Assembly: GCA_041164825.1 (NCBI GenBank) | Contig: JBEAOO010000055.1 | Location: forward strand, 1-9,779 | Source: JBEAOO01 sp041164825 | Lineage (GTDB): Bacteria; Pseudomonadota; Gammaproteobacteria; Burkholderiales; Burkholderiaceae_C | Direction: 5' to 3' | Length of the DNA stretch: 9,779 bases | In this document: positions 1-7,085 of the stretch, piece by piece | Position numbering within the stretch: the first letter of the stretch is position 1 | Layout of the letters: every line of letters begins with the position of its first letter | Translations under genes and position numbers: made by a program | Notes under the pieces: model-generated | What the model was told of the DNA's origin: nothing | The model's database searches: none | What the model saw: only the letters and a program-made list of their open reading frames with translations

Positions 1-866
1 GCCGGGTCTTCGTGCGCCTCGCGGCCCATGCAGATGGCGGCGGTGATGGCCGAGAGGTTGAGCGCAAACGCGCCAAAGGGCGCGAGCAGCAAGGTGGCCA
101 CGCCAGTGAGCGTGATCACGCGCGAGATCGGCAGCTCGACCTGGGCCGCGCGGATGGCCGCCACGCCGGGCAGGTTTTGTGAGGCCATGGTGACGACGAA
201 CAGCGGTAGCGCCAGGCTGACCAACGCGGCCAGCGTGAAGTGCGGCATCACGAACTCGGGCACGGTGAGCGCGAATGACACGCCGCCGAGGTGCATTTGG
301 CCCGCTGCCGCCGCCCAAGCCGTGCCCACGGCCAGCACCCCCGGCACCGCAAAACGCGGCCACAAACGGCGGCCCAGCAGGTAGGCCAACAGCATCGCCA
401 AGGCCAGGCCGAAGTTGCTTTTGAACGCCAAAAATGCATCGAGCCCAAAACGCGCCAGCACGCCCGCCAACAGCGCATTGGCCAGCGGCATGGGGATGCG
501 GTCCATGAGTTTTTCGAACCAACCGGTGACACCAAACAGCGTCACCAGCGCGGCGCTGGCCATGAAGGCGCCCACGGCCTCGGCCATGCCGAACTGCCCG
601 CTGGCCGCCGCCGTGGCCAACACTGCCGCACCAGGCGTGGACCACGCCACCATCACCGGCTTGCGCCACCACAGCGAGGGCAGCAGCGAGCACAGGCCCA
701 TGCCCAGGCCCAGCGCCCACATCCAGGAGCTGATTTGTGTGGGCGTGGCACCGAGCGCCGTGGCGGCCTGAAAGACGATGGCCACCGAGCTGGTGAAGCC
801 CACCAGCACGGCCACAAAACCGGCCACGGCGGCTGAGAGCGAGGCGTCACGGATCCAATGGCGCAT
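1..866 (-). CDS. benE: BenE family benzoate/H+ symporter (3' end beyond window)
   Basis: Inner-membrane permease of the BenE family, which imports benzoate with protons. The visible 288 residues start at an ATG and read without a stop to the window edge; about 100 C-terminal residues of a usual 390-400 are missing. The translation is very hydrophobic and follows BenE throughout: GFTSSVAIVFQAA (residues 23-35), AWSTPGAA (74-81), a stretch ending PLFVVTMASQNLPG (221-234), and AITAAICMGREAHEDP (273-288), the counterpart of the E. coli AITAAIC..EAHPD segment. The ATG at 866 places the first membrane helix as in relatives, but no good Shine-Dalgarno sequence precedes it; an in-frame TTG at 890 is an alternative start. 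It lies 91 bp downstream of kup on the same strand, behind a hairpin. No ben or cat catabolic genes are visible, so the true substrate may be benzoate or a related compound. The family call is secure; the substrate is inferred. Confidence 0.9.
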   Translation of the reverse strand, partial: MRHWIRDASLSAAVAGFVAVLVGFTSSVAIVFQAATALGATPTQISSWMWALGLGMGLCSLLPSLWWRKPVMVAWSTPGAAVLATAAASGQFGMAEAVGAFMASAALVTLFGVTGWFEKLMDRIPMPLANALLAGVLARFGLDAFLAFKSNFGLALAMLLAYLLGRRLWPRFAVPGVLAVGTAWAAAAGQMHLGGVSFALTVPEFVMPHFTLAALVSLALPLFVVTMASQNLPGVAAIRAAQVELPISRVITLTGVATLLLAPFGAFALNLSAITAAICMGREAHEDP

Positions 867-936
867 GGCAAGCAATAGGCGAATGGTCAAACGGGAATGA
901 AAACGCGGCGCCTCGGATGTCGAGCGCGCCGCGCGA

Positions 937-959
937 AAGGGCCGGCGGGAGCGGCCCTT
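937..959 (-). terminator. Hairpin overlapping the kup stop codon, possible terminator
   Basis: A perfect 8-bp stem, AAGGGCCG (937-944) and CGGCCCTT (952-959), with a 7-base loop. Read on the minus strand, it begins within the TAA stop codon of kup and ends in CCCTTT, so only a short T run follows. The position fits transcription termination after kup, or partial separation of kup from the symporter gene. The weak T tract makes strong intrinsic termination uncertain. Confidence 0.45.
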
Positions 960-2844
960 AAATTTCCACTTTGGAGCCCAGCTCTACCACGCGGTTGGTG
1001 GGCAGGTTCAAGAAGTCGGCAGCGGCGGCGGCATTGCGGTGCATGCTGGCAAACAGCTTTTCGCGCCACACAGCCATGCCGTCGCCCAGGGTCGGGATCA
1101 CGATGTCGCGCGACAAGAAGTAGCTGGTTTCCATGTCATCGAGATGCACACCGCGGCTGCGCACCAGGCCCAGGGCTTCAGGCACATCGGGGTCGTTTTT
1201 GAAGCCAAAGTGCAGCGTGACTTGCCAGCAGTCTTTGCCCAGGCTCTCCACCTCGCAGCGCTTGCCAAAACCGATCCACGGCACCTCGTGGTGCTTGACG
1301 GTGACGAACACGTTGGTGGCGTGCAGCACCTTGTTGTGCTTGAGGTTGTGCAGCAGGGCGTTGGGCGTCAGGCCCTGGTCGCTGACCAGGAACACGGCTG
1401 TGCCTTCCACCCGCGTGGGCGGGCTGACGAACACGGCTTCCAGGAAGCTCTTGAGGTCGATGGCGTCGTCGCGCAGGCGCTCGCGCATCAGGCGGCGGCC
1501 CTGCTTCCAGGTCATCATCAGCATGAACATCACGGCGCCGATGACGAGCGGGAACCAGCCGCCATCAAACACCTTGACCACATTGGCCGAGAAGTAGACC
1601 AGGTCGACCAAAAAGAAGAAGCCGGTGGCCGCCACACACAGTGACCAGGGGTACTTCCAGCCGAAGCGGATCACGAAGAAGGTCATCACGGTGGTGATGA
1701 GCATGTCGATCGTCACCGTGATGCCGTAGGCCGCAGCCAGCTTGCTGGACGAGCCAAACGCCACCACGGCCAGCAAGATGCAGACGTACAGGCCCCAGTT
1801 CACAAACGGCACATACACCTGCCCGGCCTCCTTCACCGAGGTGTGGGCGATGCGCAGGCGCGGCAAATAACCGAGCTGGATGGCTTGTTTGGTGACCGAG
1901 AAGGCGGCCGTGATCAGCGCTTGCGAGGCGATCACGGTGGCGGCCGTGGCCAGGCCGATCAGCGGGTACAGCGCCCAGACCGGCGCCATCTCAAAAAACG
2001 GGTTGCGCACGTTCTCGGGGTGCTCTAGCAGCATCGCGCCCTGGCCAAAGTAGTTGATCACCAGCGCCGGCATCACCAGGCCAAACCAGGCCAGGCGGAT
2101 CGGCTTTTTGCCGAAGTGGCCCATGTCGGCGTAGAGCGCCTCGGCCCCAGTGACGCACAACACCACCGAGCCCAGCGCGATGAAGGCGATGCCCGGTTGA
2201 AGCAGCAAAAACGCCAGCGCGTGGTGCGGGCTGAGCGCATACAAGATGGTGGGGTTCTCGGCGATGTGCATCAGGCCGAGCGCCGTCAGCACGGCAAACC
2301 ACAGCACCGTGATGGGGCCGAACAATTTGCCCACGCTGGCCGTGCCAAAGCGCTGCACCATGAACAAACCGGTGAGCACCACCAGCGAGATCGGCACCAC
2401 AAAGCGGTGCAACTCGGGCGACACGACCTCCAGGCCTTCTACGGCCGAGAGCACCGAAATGGCCGGGGTGATCACCCCGTCGCCAAAGAAGATGGCGGTG
2501 CCGAAGATGCCGGTGAGCAGCAGCTTGCGCCGCAAGGCCGGGATGTGTTTGACCGCCGTGGAGGCCAGCGCCAGCATGGCGATCAGCCCGCCTTCGCCGT
2601 TGTTGTCGGCGCGCAGGATCAGCACCACGTACTTCAACGACACCACAACGGTGATGGTCCAGAACACCAGCGACAGCACGCCGAAGATGTTGTCGGGCGT
2701 GAGCGGCACGTGGCCGTGGGCAAAAACTTCCTTGAGCGCGTACAGCGGGCTGGTGCCAATGTCGCCATAAACGACGCCCACGGCGGCCAGGGTCAGCGCA
2801 GCCAGGCTGGAAGAAGGACGGTGTGATTCCACGGCAAACCGCAC
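958..2844 (-). CDS. kup: Kup family low-affinity K+ uptake permease
   Basis: K+ uptake permease of the KUP/HAK/KT family, an inner-membrane protein that takes up K+, probably with protons. The 628 residues match the usual length (E. coli Kup has 622). Family motifs are in place: VVYGDIGTSPLYAL (24-37) in the first membrane segment, FFGDGVITPAISVLSAVEGL (119-138), GAEALYADMGHFG (233-245) and QALITAAFS (308-316). About twelve membrane helices end near residue 445, followed by a hydrophilic cytoplasmic domain of roughly 180 residues ending VELGSKVEI. The start is a GTG at 2844, because the frame is closed by a TGA 21 bases further upstream; a second in-frame GTG at 2832 is possible. No strong ribosome-binding site is visible. 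The nearby ATG at 2869 belongs to another frame. gshA lies 188 bp upstream on the same strand. Kup is normally a housekeeping gene; no regulator site was seen. Confidence 0.97.
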   Translation of the reverse strand: MRFAVESHRPSSSLAALTLAAVGVVYGDIGTSPLYALKEVFAHGHVPLTPDNIFGVLSLVFWTITVVVSLKYVVLILRADNNGEGGLIAMLALASTAVKHIPALRRKLLLTGIFGTAIFFGDGVITPAISVLSAVEGLEVVSPELHRFVVPISLVVLTGLFMVQRFGTASVGKLFGPITVLWFAVLTALGLMHIAENPTILYALSPHHALAFLLLQPGIAFIALGSVVLCVTGAEALYADMGHFGKKPIRLAWFGLVMPALVINYFGQGAMLLEHPENVRNPFFEMAPVWALYPLIGLATAATVIASQALITAAFSVTKQAIQLGYLPRLRIAHTSVKEAGQVYVPFVNWGLYVCILLAVVAFGSSSKLAAAYGITVTIDMLITTVMTFFVIRFGWKYPWSLCVAATGFFFLVDLVYFSANVVKVFDGGWFPLVIGAVMFMLMMTWKQGRRLMRERLRDDAIDLKSFLEAVFVSPPTRVEGTAVFLVSDQGLTPNALLHNLKHNKVLHATNVFVTVKHHEVPWIGFGKRCEVESLGKDCWQVTLHFGFKNDPDVPEALGLVRSRGVHLDDMETSYFLSRDIVIPTLGDGMAVWREKLFASMHRNAAAAADFLNLPTNRVVELGSKVEI

Positions 2845-3032
2845 GCGGCTCGGCCGGCGCGGCGTTCATTCAACATGGGCGCCATTGTGCGCTCGCCCAC
2901 ACGGGCGCCAAACGGTCGCCCGCGCGTCGCATCCCCCGCTTTGCGCGGTGATGTTGCAGTGCAGCAACGCGTATCAACGCGGCGCGGGCGGGGCTGGCCA
3001 CTGCCGCACCAGAGCGGTGCGCAGGCGGGCGC

Positions 3033-4328
3033 TTATTCGTAAACCTCGACGTCTGGGTCGGTGGCTTCGAGCTCGTAGCTCGCCGCCACCATCGCCAAGC
3101 GCGCCACCACGCCGTACATGTAGAAGCGGTTGGGCGCGCTGATGCCAGGTTTGACGCCGGTTTTGGGCAGCTGCGTGGACTCGGCAAACGCCAGCGGGGC
3201 AAAGCTCGCGCCCGGGGCGTTGAGGTGCTCGTCCGGGCCGCGGTCGGCGTGCACGCGGTAGAAGCCGCCCACCACATAGCGGTCGATCATGTAAACCACC
3301 GGCTCGGCCACCGCGCCATTGATGCGCTCGTAGGTGGGCACCCCTTCTTGCAGAATCAGCGAGCCGGCGCCCGCAGCACCCTCGGTGAGCGCCAAGGCCT
3401 GCGTCAGCGGCGCATTGAAGGTGGCCAACTCTTTGGCATCGCGCACCGTCATCACGCCCTGGCCCTGGCTGCCCGCATCGGTTTTCACCACGATGAAGGG
3501 TTTTTCCTGGATGCCGTATTCCTTGTACTTGCGGCGCACTTTGGTGAGCAGCGCATCGGCCTGACTCATCAGTTGCTCGGAGCCCGCGCCATTGGCCGCG
3601 TCAATGCCGTCGCTGGCGGCAAACATCGGGTTGATCAGCCACGGGTCCATGCCCAGCAGCTTGGCGAACTTCTTGGCCACTTCTTCGTAGGCGCGGAAAT
3701 GCTGGGTCTTGCGGCGCGTGGCCCATCCGGCGTGCAAGGGCGGCAGCAGGTACTGCTCGTGCAGGTGCTCCAGCACCTTGGGCACACCGCTCGTGAGCTC
3801 GTTGTTGAGCAAGATGGTGCACGGGTCAAAGTGCTTGAGCCCCAGGCGCCCGCGCGTGCGCACCAGCGGCTCCAGCGTCAGCGAGCTGCCATCGGGCAAG
3901 GCGAGCTCGGTGGGCACGGTGATGGCCTCGTCCAGCGTGCCCAGGCGCACGTTCAGCCCGGCCAGCGAGAAGATCTCCATCAGCCGCTGCACGTTGCTGA
4001 GGTAGAAGGTGTTGCGGTTGTGCTTTTCGGGCACCAGCAGCAGGTTTTTGGCCTCGGGGCAAATTTTTTCGATCGCAGCCATGGCGGCCTGCACGGCCAA
4101 GGGCAGCATCTCGGGCGTCAGGTTGTTGAAGCCGCCGGGAAACAAGTTGGTGTCGACCGGGGCCAGCTTGAAGCCGGCATTGCGCACATCGACCGAGGTA
4201 AAGAACGGCGGCGTGTGCTCCATCCACTCCAGCCGAAACCAGCGCTCGATGGCCGGCAGCGACTCCAGCATGCGCTGCTCCAGCTCGTTGATCGGGCCGG
4301 TCAGCGCGGTGATGAGGTGAGGAACCAT
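3033..4328 (-). CDS. gshA: Glutamate-cysteine ligase, short proteobacterial type
   Basis: Catalyses ATP-dependent joining of L-glutamate and L-cysteine, the first step of glutathione synthesis, in the cytoplasm. The 431 residues belong to the GshA family first defined in Acidithiobacillus and common in Burkholderiales, not to the larger E. coli type. Conserved blocks are APVDTNLFPGGFNNL (56-70), LVPEKHNRNTFYLSNVQRL (98-116) and a glycine-rich, probably ATP-binding VVKTDAGSQGQGVM (280-293). The start is the ATG at 4328; a GTG at 4397 extends the frame by 23 residues, but these look unlike a protein start. No strong Shine-Dalgarno sequence is seen before 4328. The upstream leader holds a TTGACG (4399-4404, minus) without a good -10 partner and a small dyad TGACC-C-GGTCA (4413-4423). 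gshB, its usual partner gene, is not in the window; kup follows instead. Confidence 0.93.
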   Translation of the reverse strand: MVPHLITALTGPINELEQRMLESLPAIERWFRLEWMEHTPPFFTSVDVRNAGFKLAPVDTNLFPGGFNNLTPEMLPLAVQAAMAAIEKICPEAKNLLLVPEKHNRNTFYLSNVQRLMEIFSLAGLNVRLGTLDEAITVPTELALPDGSSLTLEPLVRTRGRLGLKHFDPCTILLNNELTSGVPKVLEHLHEQYLLPPLHAGWATRRKTQHFRAYEEVAKKFAKLLGMDPWLINPMFAASDGIDAANGAGSEQLMSQADALLTKVRRKYKEYGIQEKPFIVVKTDAGSQGQGVMTVRDAKELATFNAPLTQALALTEGAAGAGSLILQEGVPTYERINGAVAEPVVYMIDRYVVGGFYRVHADRGPDEHLNAPGASFAPLAFAESTQLPKTGVKPGISAPNRFYMYGVVARLAMVAASYELEATDPDVEVYE

Positions 4329-4482
4329 GGCGGTCGGGCCCGGGGAACTGTGGTTGAAAGATTCTAGAAGGCTGTCGGACCGGGCACAGCAGTGCACCCG
4401 TCAAAACTCCGCTGACCCGGTCACAGATGGGGGATGCCCCACAGCGCACAAGGGGCACGGCGCACCGACGCCCAAAAAGAAA

Positions 4483-4502
4483 AAGCCGCCCGAAGGCGGC
4501 TT
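4483..4502 (-). terminator. Intrinsic terminator of the glnK-amtB operon
   Basis: An 8-bp GC-rich stem, AAGCCGCC (4483-4490) and GGCGGCTT (4495-4502), closes a four-base loop which on the minus strand reads TTCG, a very stable tetraloop. The minus strand then continues TTTTTCTTTTT, formed by the A-rich run at 4474-4484. Stem, tetraloop and T tract together are a classic Rho-independent terminator. It lies about 50 bp after the amtB stop codon and so separates this operon from gshA. A weaker dyad (TCTGGC 4517-4522 with GCCAGA 4536-4541) lies between stop codon and terminator. Confidence 0.93.
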
Positions 4503-4549
4503 GTGTGTGTTCAGGGTCTGGCACCCCAGCGGAGCGCCAGAGCCAACAA

Positions 4550-6352
4550 TCACTTGTGGTACGCGGTCTCGCCGTGCGACGAGATGTCCAGACCTTCGCG
4601 CTCTTCTTCTTCCGAGACGCGCAGACCGATCACCAGATCAACCAGCTTGAAGGCGATGACCGAGACCACGGCCGACCAGACCACCGTGGTCAGCACAGCC
4701 TTGGCCTGAATCCACACTTGGGCAGCGATCGAGTAATCGGCAGCGGGCACCATGCTCGCAGTGACCCAGTCGCCGACGATGCCGGGGCCGCCCAGGTTGG
4801 GCGAATTGAACACGCCGGTCAGCAGGGCACCAATGATGCCGCCCACGCCGTGCACACCGAACACGTCCAGCGAGTCGTCCGCGCCGAGGATCTTCTTCAG
4901 GCCACTCACGCCCCACAGGCAGGCGAAACCAGCGATGAAGCCGATGATCAGGCCGCCCATCAGGCCGACGTTGCCGGCGGCCGGGGTGATGGCCACCAGG
5001 CCAGCCACAGCACCCGACGCAGCACCCAGCATCGAGGCCTTGCCCTTCATCAGCGCTTCGCCGATGCACCAGGCCAGCACGGCAGCAGCCGTGGCACCGA
5101 AGGTGTTCATGAAGGCGAGCACGGCGCTGTTGCCAGCTTCCAGGGCGGAACCAGCGTTGAAGCCGAACCAACCCACCCACAACAGCGAGGCACCGACCAT
5201 GGTCAGCGTCAGCGAGTGCGGGGTGAAGGCTTCACGGCCGTAGCCAATGCGCTTGCCGATCATGAAGGCACCGACCAAGCCAGCCACAGCGGCGTTGATG
5301 TGCACCACGGTGCCGCCGGCGAAGTCCAGCGCGCCCCATTGCCACAGCAGACCCGCCTTGCCGTTCATGGCGTCAACCACGTCCTTGCTGGCGTAGGCGT
5401 CCGGGCCCATCCAGAACCAGACCATGTGAGCGATCGGGGTGTAGCTGAAGGTGAACCACAGCACCATGAAAGCCAGCACCGCCGAGAACTTCATGCGCTC
5501 GGCGAAGGCACCGACGATCAAGCAGCAGGTGATACCGGCGAAGGTGGCTTGGAAGGCAGCGAACAGCAGTTCAGGGATGTAGACACCCTTGCTGAACGTG
5601 GCGGCCATCGGGAAGGTGCCATCAGCAGCGTTGAACAGACCCTTCATGAAGAGGCGGTCCAGACCACCGATGTAGGCATTGCCTTCGGTGAACGCCAAGC
5701 TGTAGCCGTAGAGCATCCACAGCACGACGATCATCGAGAACGTCACCAGCACTTGCATCAGCACCGACAGCATGTTCTTGCTGCGCACCAGACCACCGTA
5801 GAACAGGGCCAGGCCCGGCACGGTCATCAGGATCACGAGCAACGTCGAGACCAACATCCAGGCGTTGTCGCCCTTGTTGGCCACGGGGGCGGCAGCGGGC
5901 GCAGCGGCCGACGCCGCTTCAGCGGCGGGCGCCGAGGCAGCTTCGGCAGCAGCCGGGGCGGCCGCAGCGGCGAGCTTGATCTCGACACGGCGGGCTTCGG
6001 CATCGCCTGCGCCACCGGCCTTGACGTCAGCGGGCTTGACCAGCGCGATGCGGTCTTCGGCCACGCCAGCGGCCTTCAGCGCGTCACGCACAGCGAAGGC
6101 GCGTTGCTTGGCCAGTTCGGCGTTCTGGGCAGCGTCGCCCGAGGCGTCGACAAAACCCGAGAGTTCGATCTTGGCATCGGCCGTGTCGGCCAGGAACTTG
6201 GCGACGGCATCGATGCCGGCCTTGGCGTCGGCAGCGACTTCGGTCTTGCCGGTGTCGAACGTGATGCTGGTGGCGGGAAAGTCCGCCGCGTGGGCGGTGG
6301 CGCCGGTCAGGGCCAGTGCGCACCACAGCAGGAATTGGAAAAGAGTCTTCAT
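4550..6352 (-). CDS. amtB: Ammonium channel AmtB with N-terminal OmpA-like domain
   Basis: Inner-membrane ammonium channel, 600 residues where AmtB usually has 400-430. The order is: signal peptide (1-22, likely cleaved after AHA); OmpA-like domain (about 25-127) with TFDTGKTEVA, SGFVDASGD, AKQRAFAVRDAL and ARRVEIKLA; Ala/Pro/Glu-rich linker (128-160); then a full Amt domain from DNAWML (162-167). Against E. coli AmtB the pore residues are kept: Phe gate F271 and F398, W312, D343, twin histidines H351 and H501, and S402. The C-terminal tail GLRVSEEEEREGLD (576-589) is the GlnK contact region. In the OmpA-like part, D69 and R84 sit 15 residues apart, as do the Asp and Arg that bind diaminopimelate in OmpA. 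AmtB has its N-terminus outside, so this domain should face the periplasm. glnK ends 21 bp upstream; a GAGGA ribosome site lies at 6362-6366. Wall attachment is inferred, not shown. Confidence 0.96.
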   Translation of the reverse strand: MKTLFQFLLWCALALTGATAHAADFPATSITFDTGKTEVAADAKAGIDAVAKFLADTADAKIELSGFVDASGDAAQNAELAKQRAFAVRDALKAAGVAEDRIALVKPADVKAGGAGDAEARRVEIKLAAAAAPAAAEAASAPAAEAASAAAPAAAPVANKGDNAWMLVSTLLVILMTVPGLALFYGGLVRSKNMLSVLMQVLVTFSMIVVLWMLYGYSLAFTEGNAYIGGLDRLFMKGLFNAADGTFPMAATFSKGVYIPELLFAAFQATFAGITCCLIVGAFAERMKFSAVLAFMVLWFTFSYTPIAHMVWFWMGPDAYASKDVVDAMNGKAGLLWQWGALDFAGGTVVHINAAVAGLVGAFMIGKRIGYGREAFTPHSLTLTMVGASLLWVGWFGFNAGSALEAGNSAVLAFMNTFGATAAAVLAWCIGEALMKGKASMLGAASGAVAGLVAITPAAGNVGLMGGLIIGFIAGFACLWGVSGLKKILGADDSLDVFGVHGVGGIIGALLTGVFNSPNLGGPGIVGDWVTASMVPAADYSIAAQVWIQAKAVLTTVVWSAVVSVIAFKLVDLVIGLRVSEEEEREGLDISSHGETAYHK

Positions 6353-6373
6353 GAAGGTGTGTCCTCGTTGTTC

Positions 6374-6712
6374 TTAGAGAGCGTCCTTGCCGGTCTCACC
6401 GGTCCGGATGCGCACCACCTGCTCCAGCGGCGAGACGAAAATCTTGCCGTCGCCGATCTTGCCGGTGCGGGCAGCGCTTTCGATCGCTTCGATGACGCGA
6501 TCCACCACGGCGTCGTCGACGGCGGCTTCGATCTTCACCTTGGGCAGAAAGTCAACGACGTACTCGGCGCCGCGGTACAGCTCCGTGTGGCCTTTTTGAC
6601 GGCCGAAGCCCTTTACTTCAGTCACCGTGATGCCTTGCACGCCGATGGCGCTGAGGGCTTCACGCACTTCATCAAGCTTGAATGGCTTGACGATCGCAGT
6701 CACCATCTTCAT
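6374..6712 (-). CDS. glnK: PII nitrogen regulatory protein GlnK
   Basis: Small trimeric signal protein, 112 residues as usual for PII, which senses 2-oxoglutarate and ATP/ADP and, when not uridylylated, plugs AmtB from the cytoplasm. It opens MKMVTAIVKPFKLDEVREAL and carries both PII signatures: the T-loop segment GFGRQKGHTELYRGAEY, ending in the uridylylation tyrosine Y51, and TGKIGDGKIFV (83-93). Sequence alone hardly separates GlnK from GlnB, but linkage to amtB favours GlnK. The ATG at 6712 gives the family start and is preceded by AGAAAGG (6720-6726) at good spacing; the frame stays open upstream to 6922, but that extension has no PII similarity. amtB follows after 21 bp, making a two-gene operon. 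A sigma-54-type promoter and NtrC-type site lie upstream, so induction under nitrogen limitation is expected. Confidence 0.96.
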   Translation of the reverse strand: MKMVTAIVKPFKLDEVREALSAIGVQGITVTEVKGFGRQKGHTELYRGAEYVVDFLPKVKIEAAVDDAVVDRVIEAIESAARTGKIGDGKIFVSPLEQVVRIRTGETGKDAL

Positions 6713-6845
6713 GGTTGTTCCTTTCTGAACGCGCTCTTCACGAGCAAGAGAGAACCGGTCTTCGCCTCCGTCAAACCGACCATCCCGTGAAGGACCACCG
6801 GCCAAACGCCCAACAGAGCGTGGTGCGAAGGAGCGGAATCCCATC

Positions 6846-6861
6846 TGCACGATGCGTGCCA
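6846..6861 (-). promoter_or_regulatory. Putative sigma-54 promoter of glnK-amtB
   Basis: On the minus strand the sequence TGGCACGCATCGTGCA matches the sigma-54 consensus TGGCACG-N4-TTGCW with one difference (GTGC for TTGC). The invariant GG of the -24 element and GC of the -12 element are present at correct spacing. It would start transcripts near position 6835, leaving a leader of about 122 bases before glnK. The match, orientation, gene downstream and NtrC-like dyad upstream support one another. Confidence 0.8.
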
Positions 6862-6937
6862 AGCACGGCTTCCCGTGCCACACCCACCAACACGGGGCGC
6901 TGCCGCCCCTTCTCGGCGCCAATCAGCCCTCGTTTGC

Positions 6938-6952
6938 GCACCAATGCAAGGC
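6938..6952. promoter_or_regulatory. Possible second, degenerate NtrC site
   Basis: The half-site GCACC is followed by an imperfect right arm within GCGCACCAATGCAAGGCGC (6936-6954). Its centre is 28 bp from the stronger dyad, close to but not equal to the roughly three helical turns between paired NtrC sites at glnA. Only one arm is good, so this is a weak call. Confidence 0.35.
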
Positions 6953-6965
6953 GCAGGCCCTTTTC

Positions 6966-6980
6966 GCACGTTTATGGTGC
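6966..6980. promoter_or_regulatory. Putative NtrC-binding enhancer site
   Basis: GCACGTTTATGGTGC fits the NtrC core GCAC-N7-GTGC exactly. It lies about 130-145 bp upstream of the predicted sigma-54 start near 6835, the normal distance for an enhancer that works by DNA looping. NtrC-P bound here would activate glnK-amtB when nitrogen is short. The site also sits about 105 bp before comM, where it could have a side effect on that gene. Confidence 0.7.
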
Positions 6981-7085
6981 AATCGTCGGACTGCCGCCTG
7001 ACAGCTGCGGCCACCACAATCGCCCAGCGTCGCCAGAGCTGCCAGCAGGCCGCCACGCGCGACGCCGCGCCAGGGAGGCCCCACC

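Larger units (their letters stand above)
6713..7085. promoter_or_regulatory. Divergent intergenic region between glnK and comM
   Basis: These 373 bp hold no gene that can be supported. Going left from comM they contain the NtrC-type dyad, a degenerate second site, the sigma-54-type promoter, and a leader of about 122 bases for glnK. The leader has a weak stem (CTCTT 6734-6738 with AAGAG 6746-6750). The repeated GCAC/GTGC half-sites between 6847 and 6980 are notable. A promoter for comM must also lie here or within, but no convincing -35/-10 pair was found on the plus strand. Confidence 0.8.

Noticed and set aside
1991..2869. A 292-codon frame on the minus strand with an ATG at 2869, overlapping kup
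   Set aside because: It is a shifted frame of kup; the Kup motifs are all in the frame that starts at the GTG at 2844.
3005..3021. Stem CGCACC/GGTGCG after gshA as a terminator
   Set aside because: Only 6 bp with no T tract; it may fold, but termination cannot be supported.
3225..4367. A 380-codon open frame on the plus strand opposite gshA
   Set aside because: Same shadow effect; the composition is unnatural and no family is recognisable, while gshA on the other strand is certain.
4376..4404. TTGACG on the minus strand as the -35 box of a gshA promoter
   Set aside because: No acceptable -10 hexamer lies 16-19 bp downstream; the TAGAAT-like sequence further on is about 32 bp away.
4427..6790. 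A 787-codon open frame on the plus strand opposite amtB and glnK
   Set aside because: It is antisense to two clear genes, is rich in His, Gly, Gln and Arg without any domain, and is explained by strong GC bias at third codon positions of the real genes.
6865..6880. A second TGGCACG on the minus strand, 19 bp upstream of the first, as another sigma-54 promoter
   Set aside because: The GC of the -12 element is misplaced by two bases, so the spacing is wrong for sigma-54.
6713..6922. A 70-residue N-terminal extension of GlnK
   Set aside because: PII proteins begin at the ATG at 6712, which has a good ribosome site; the upstream part covers the predicted promoter and leader and has no PII similarity.
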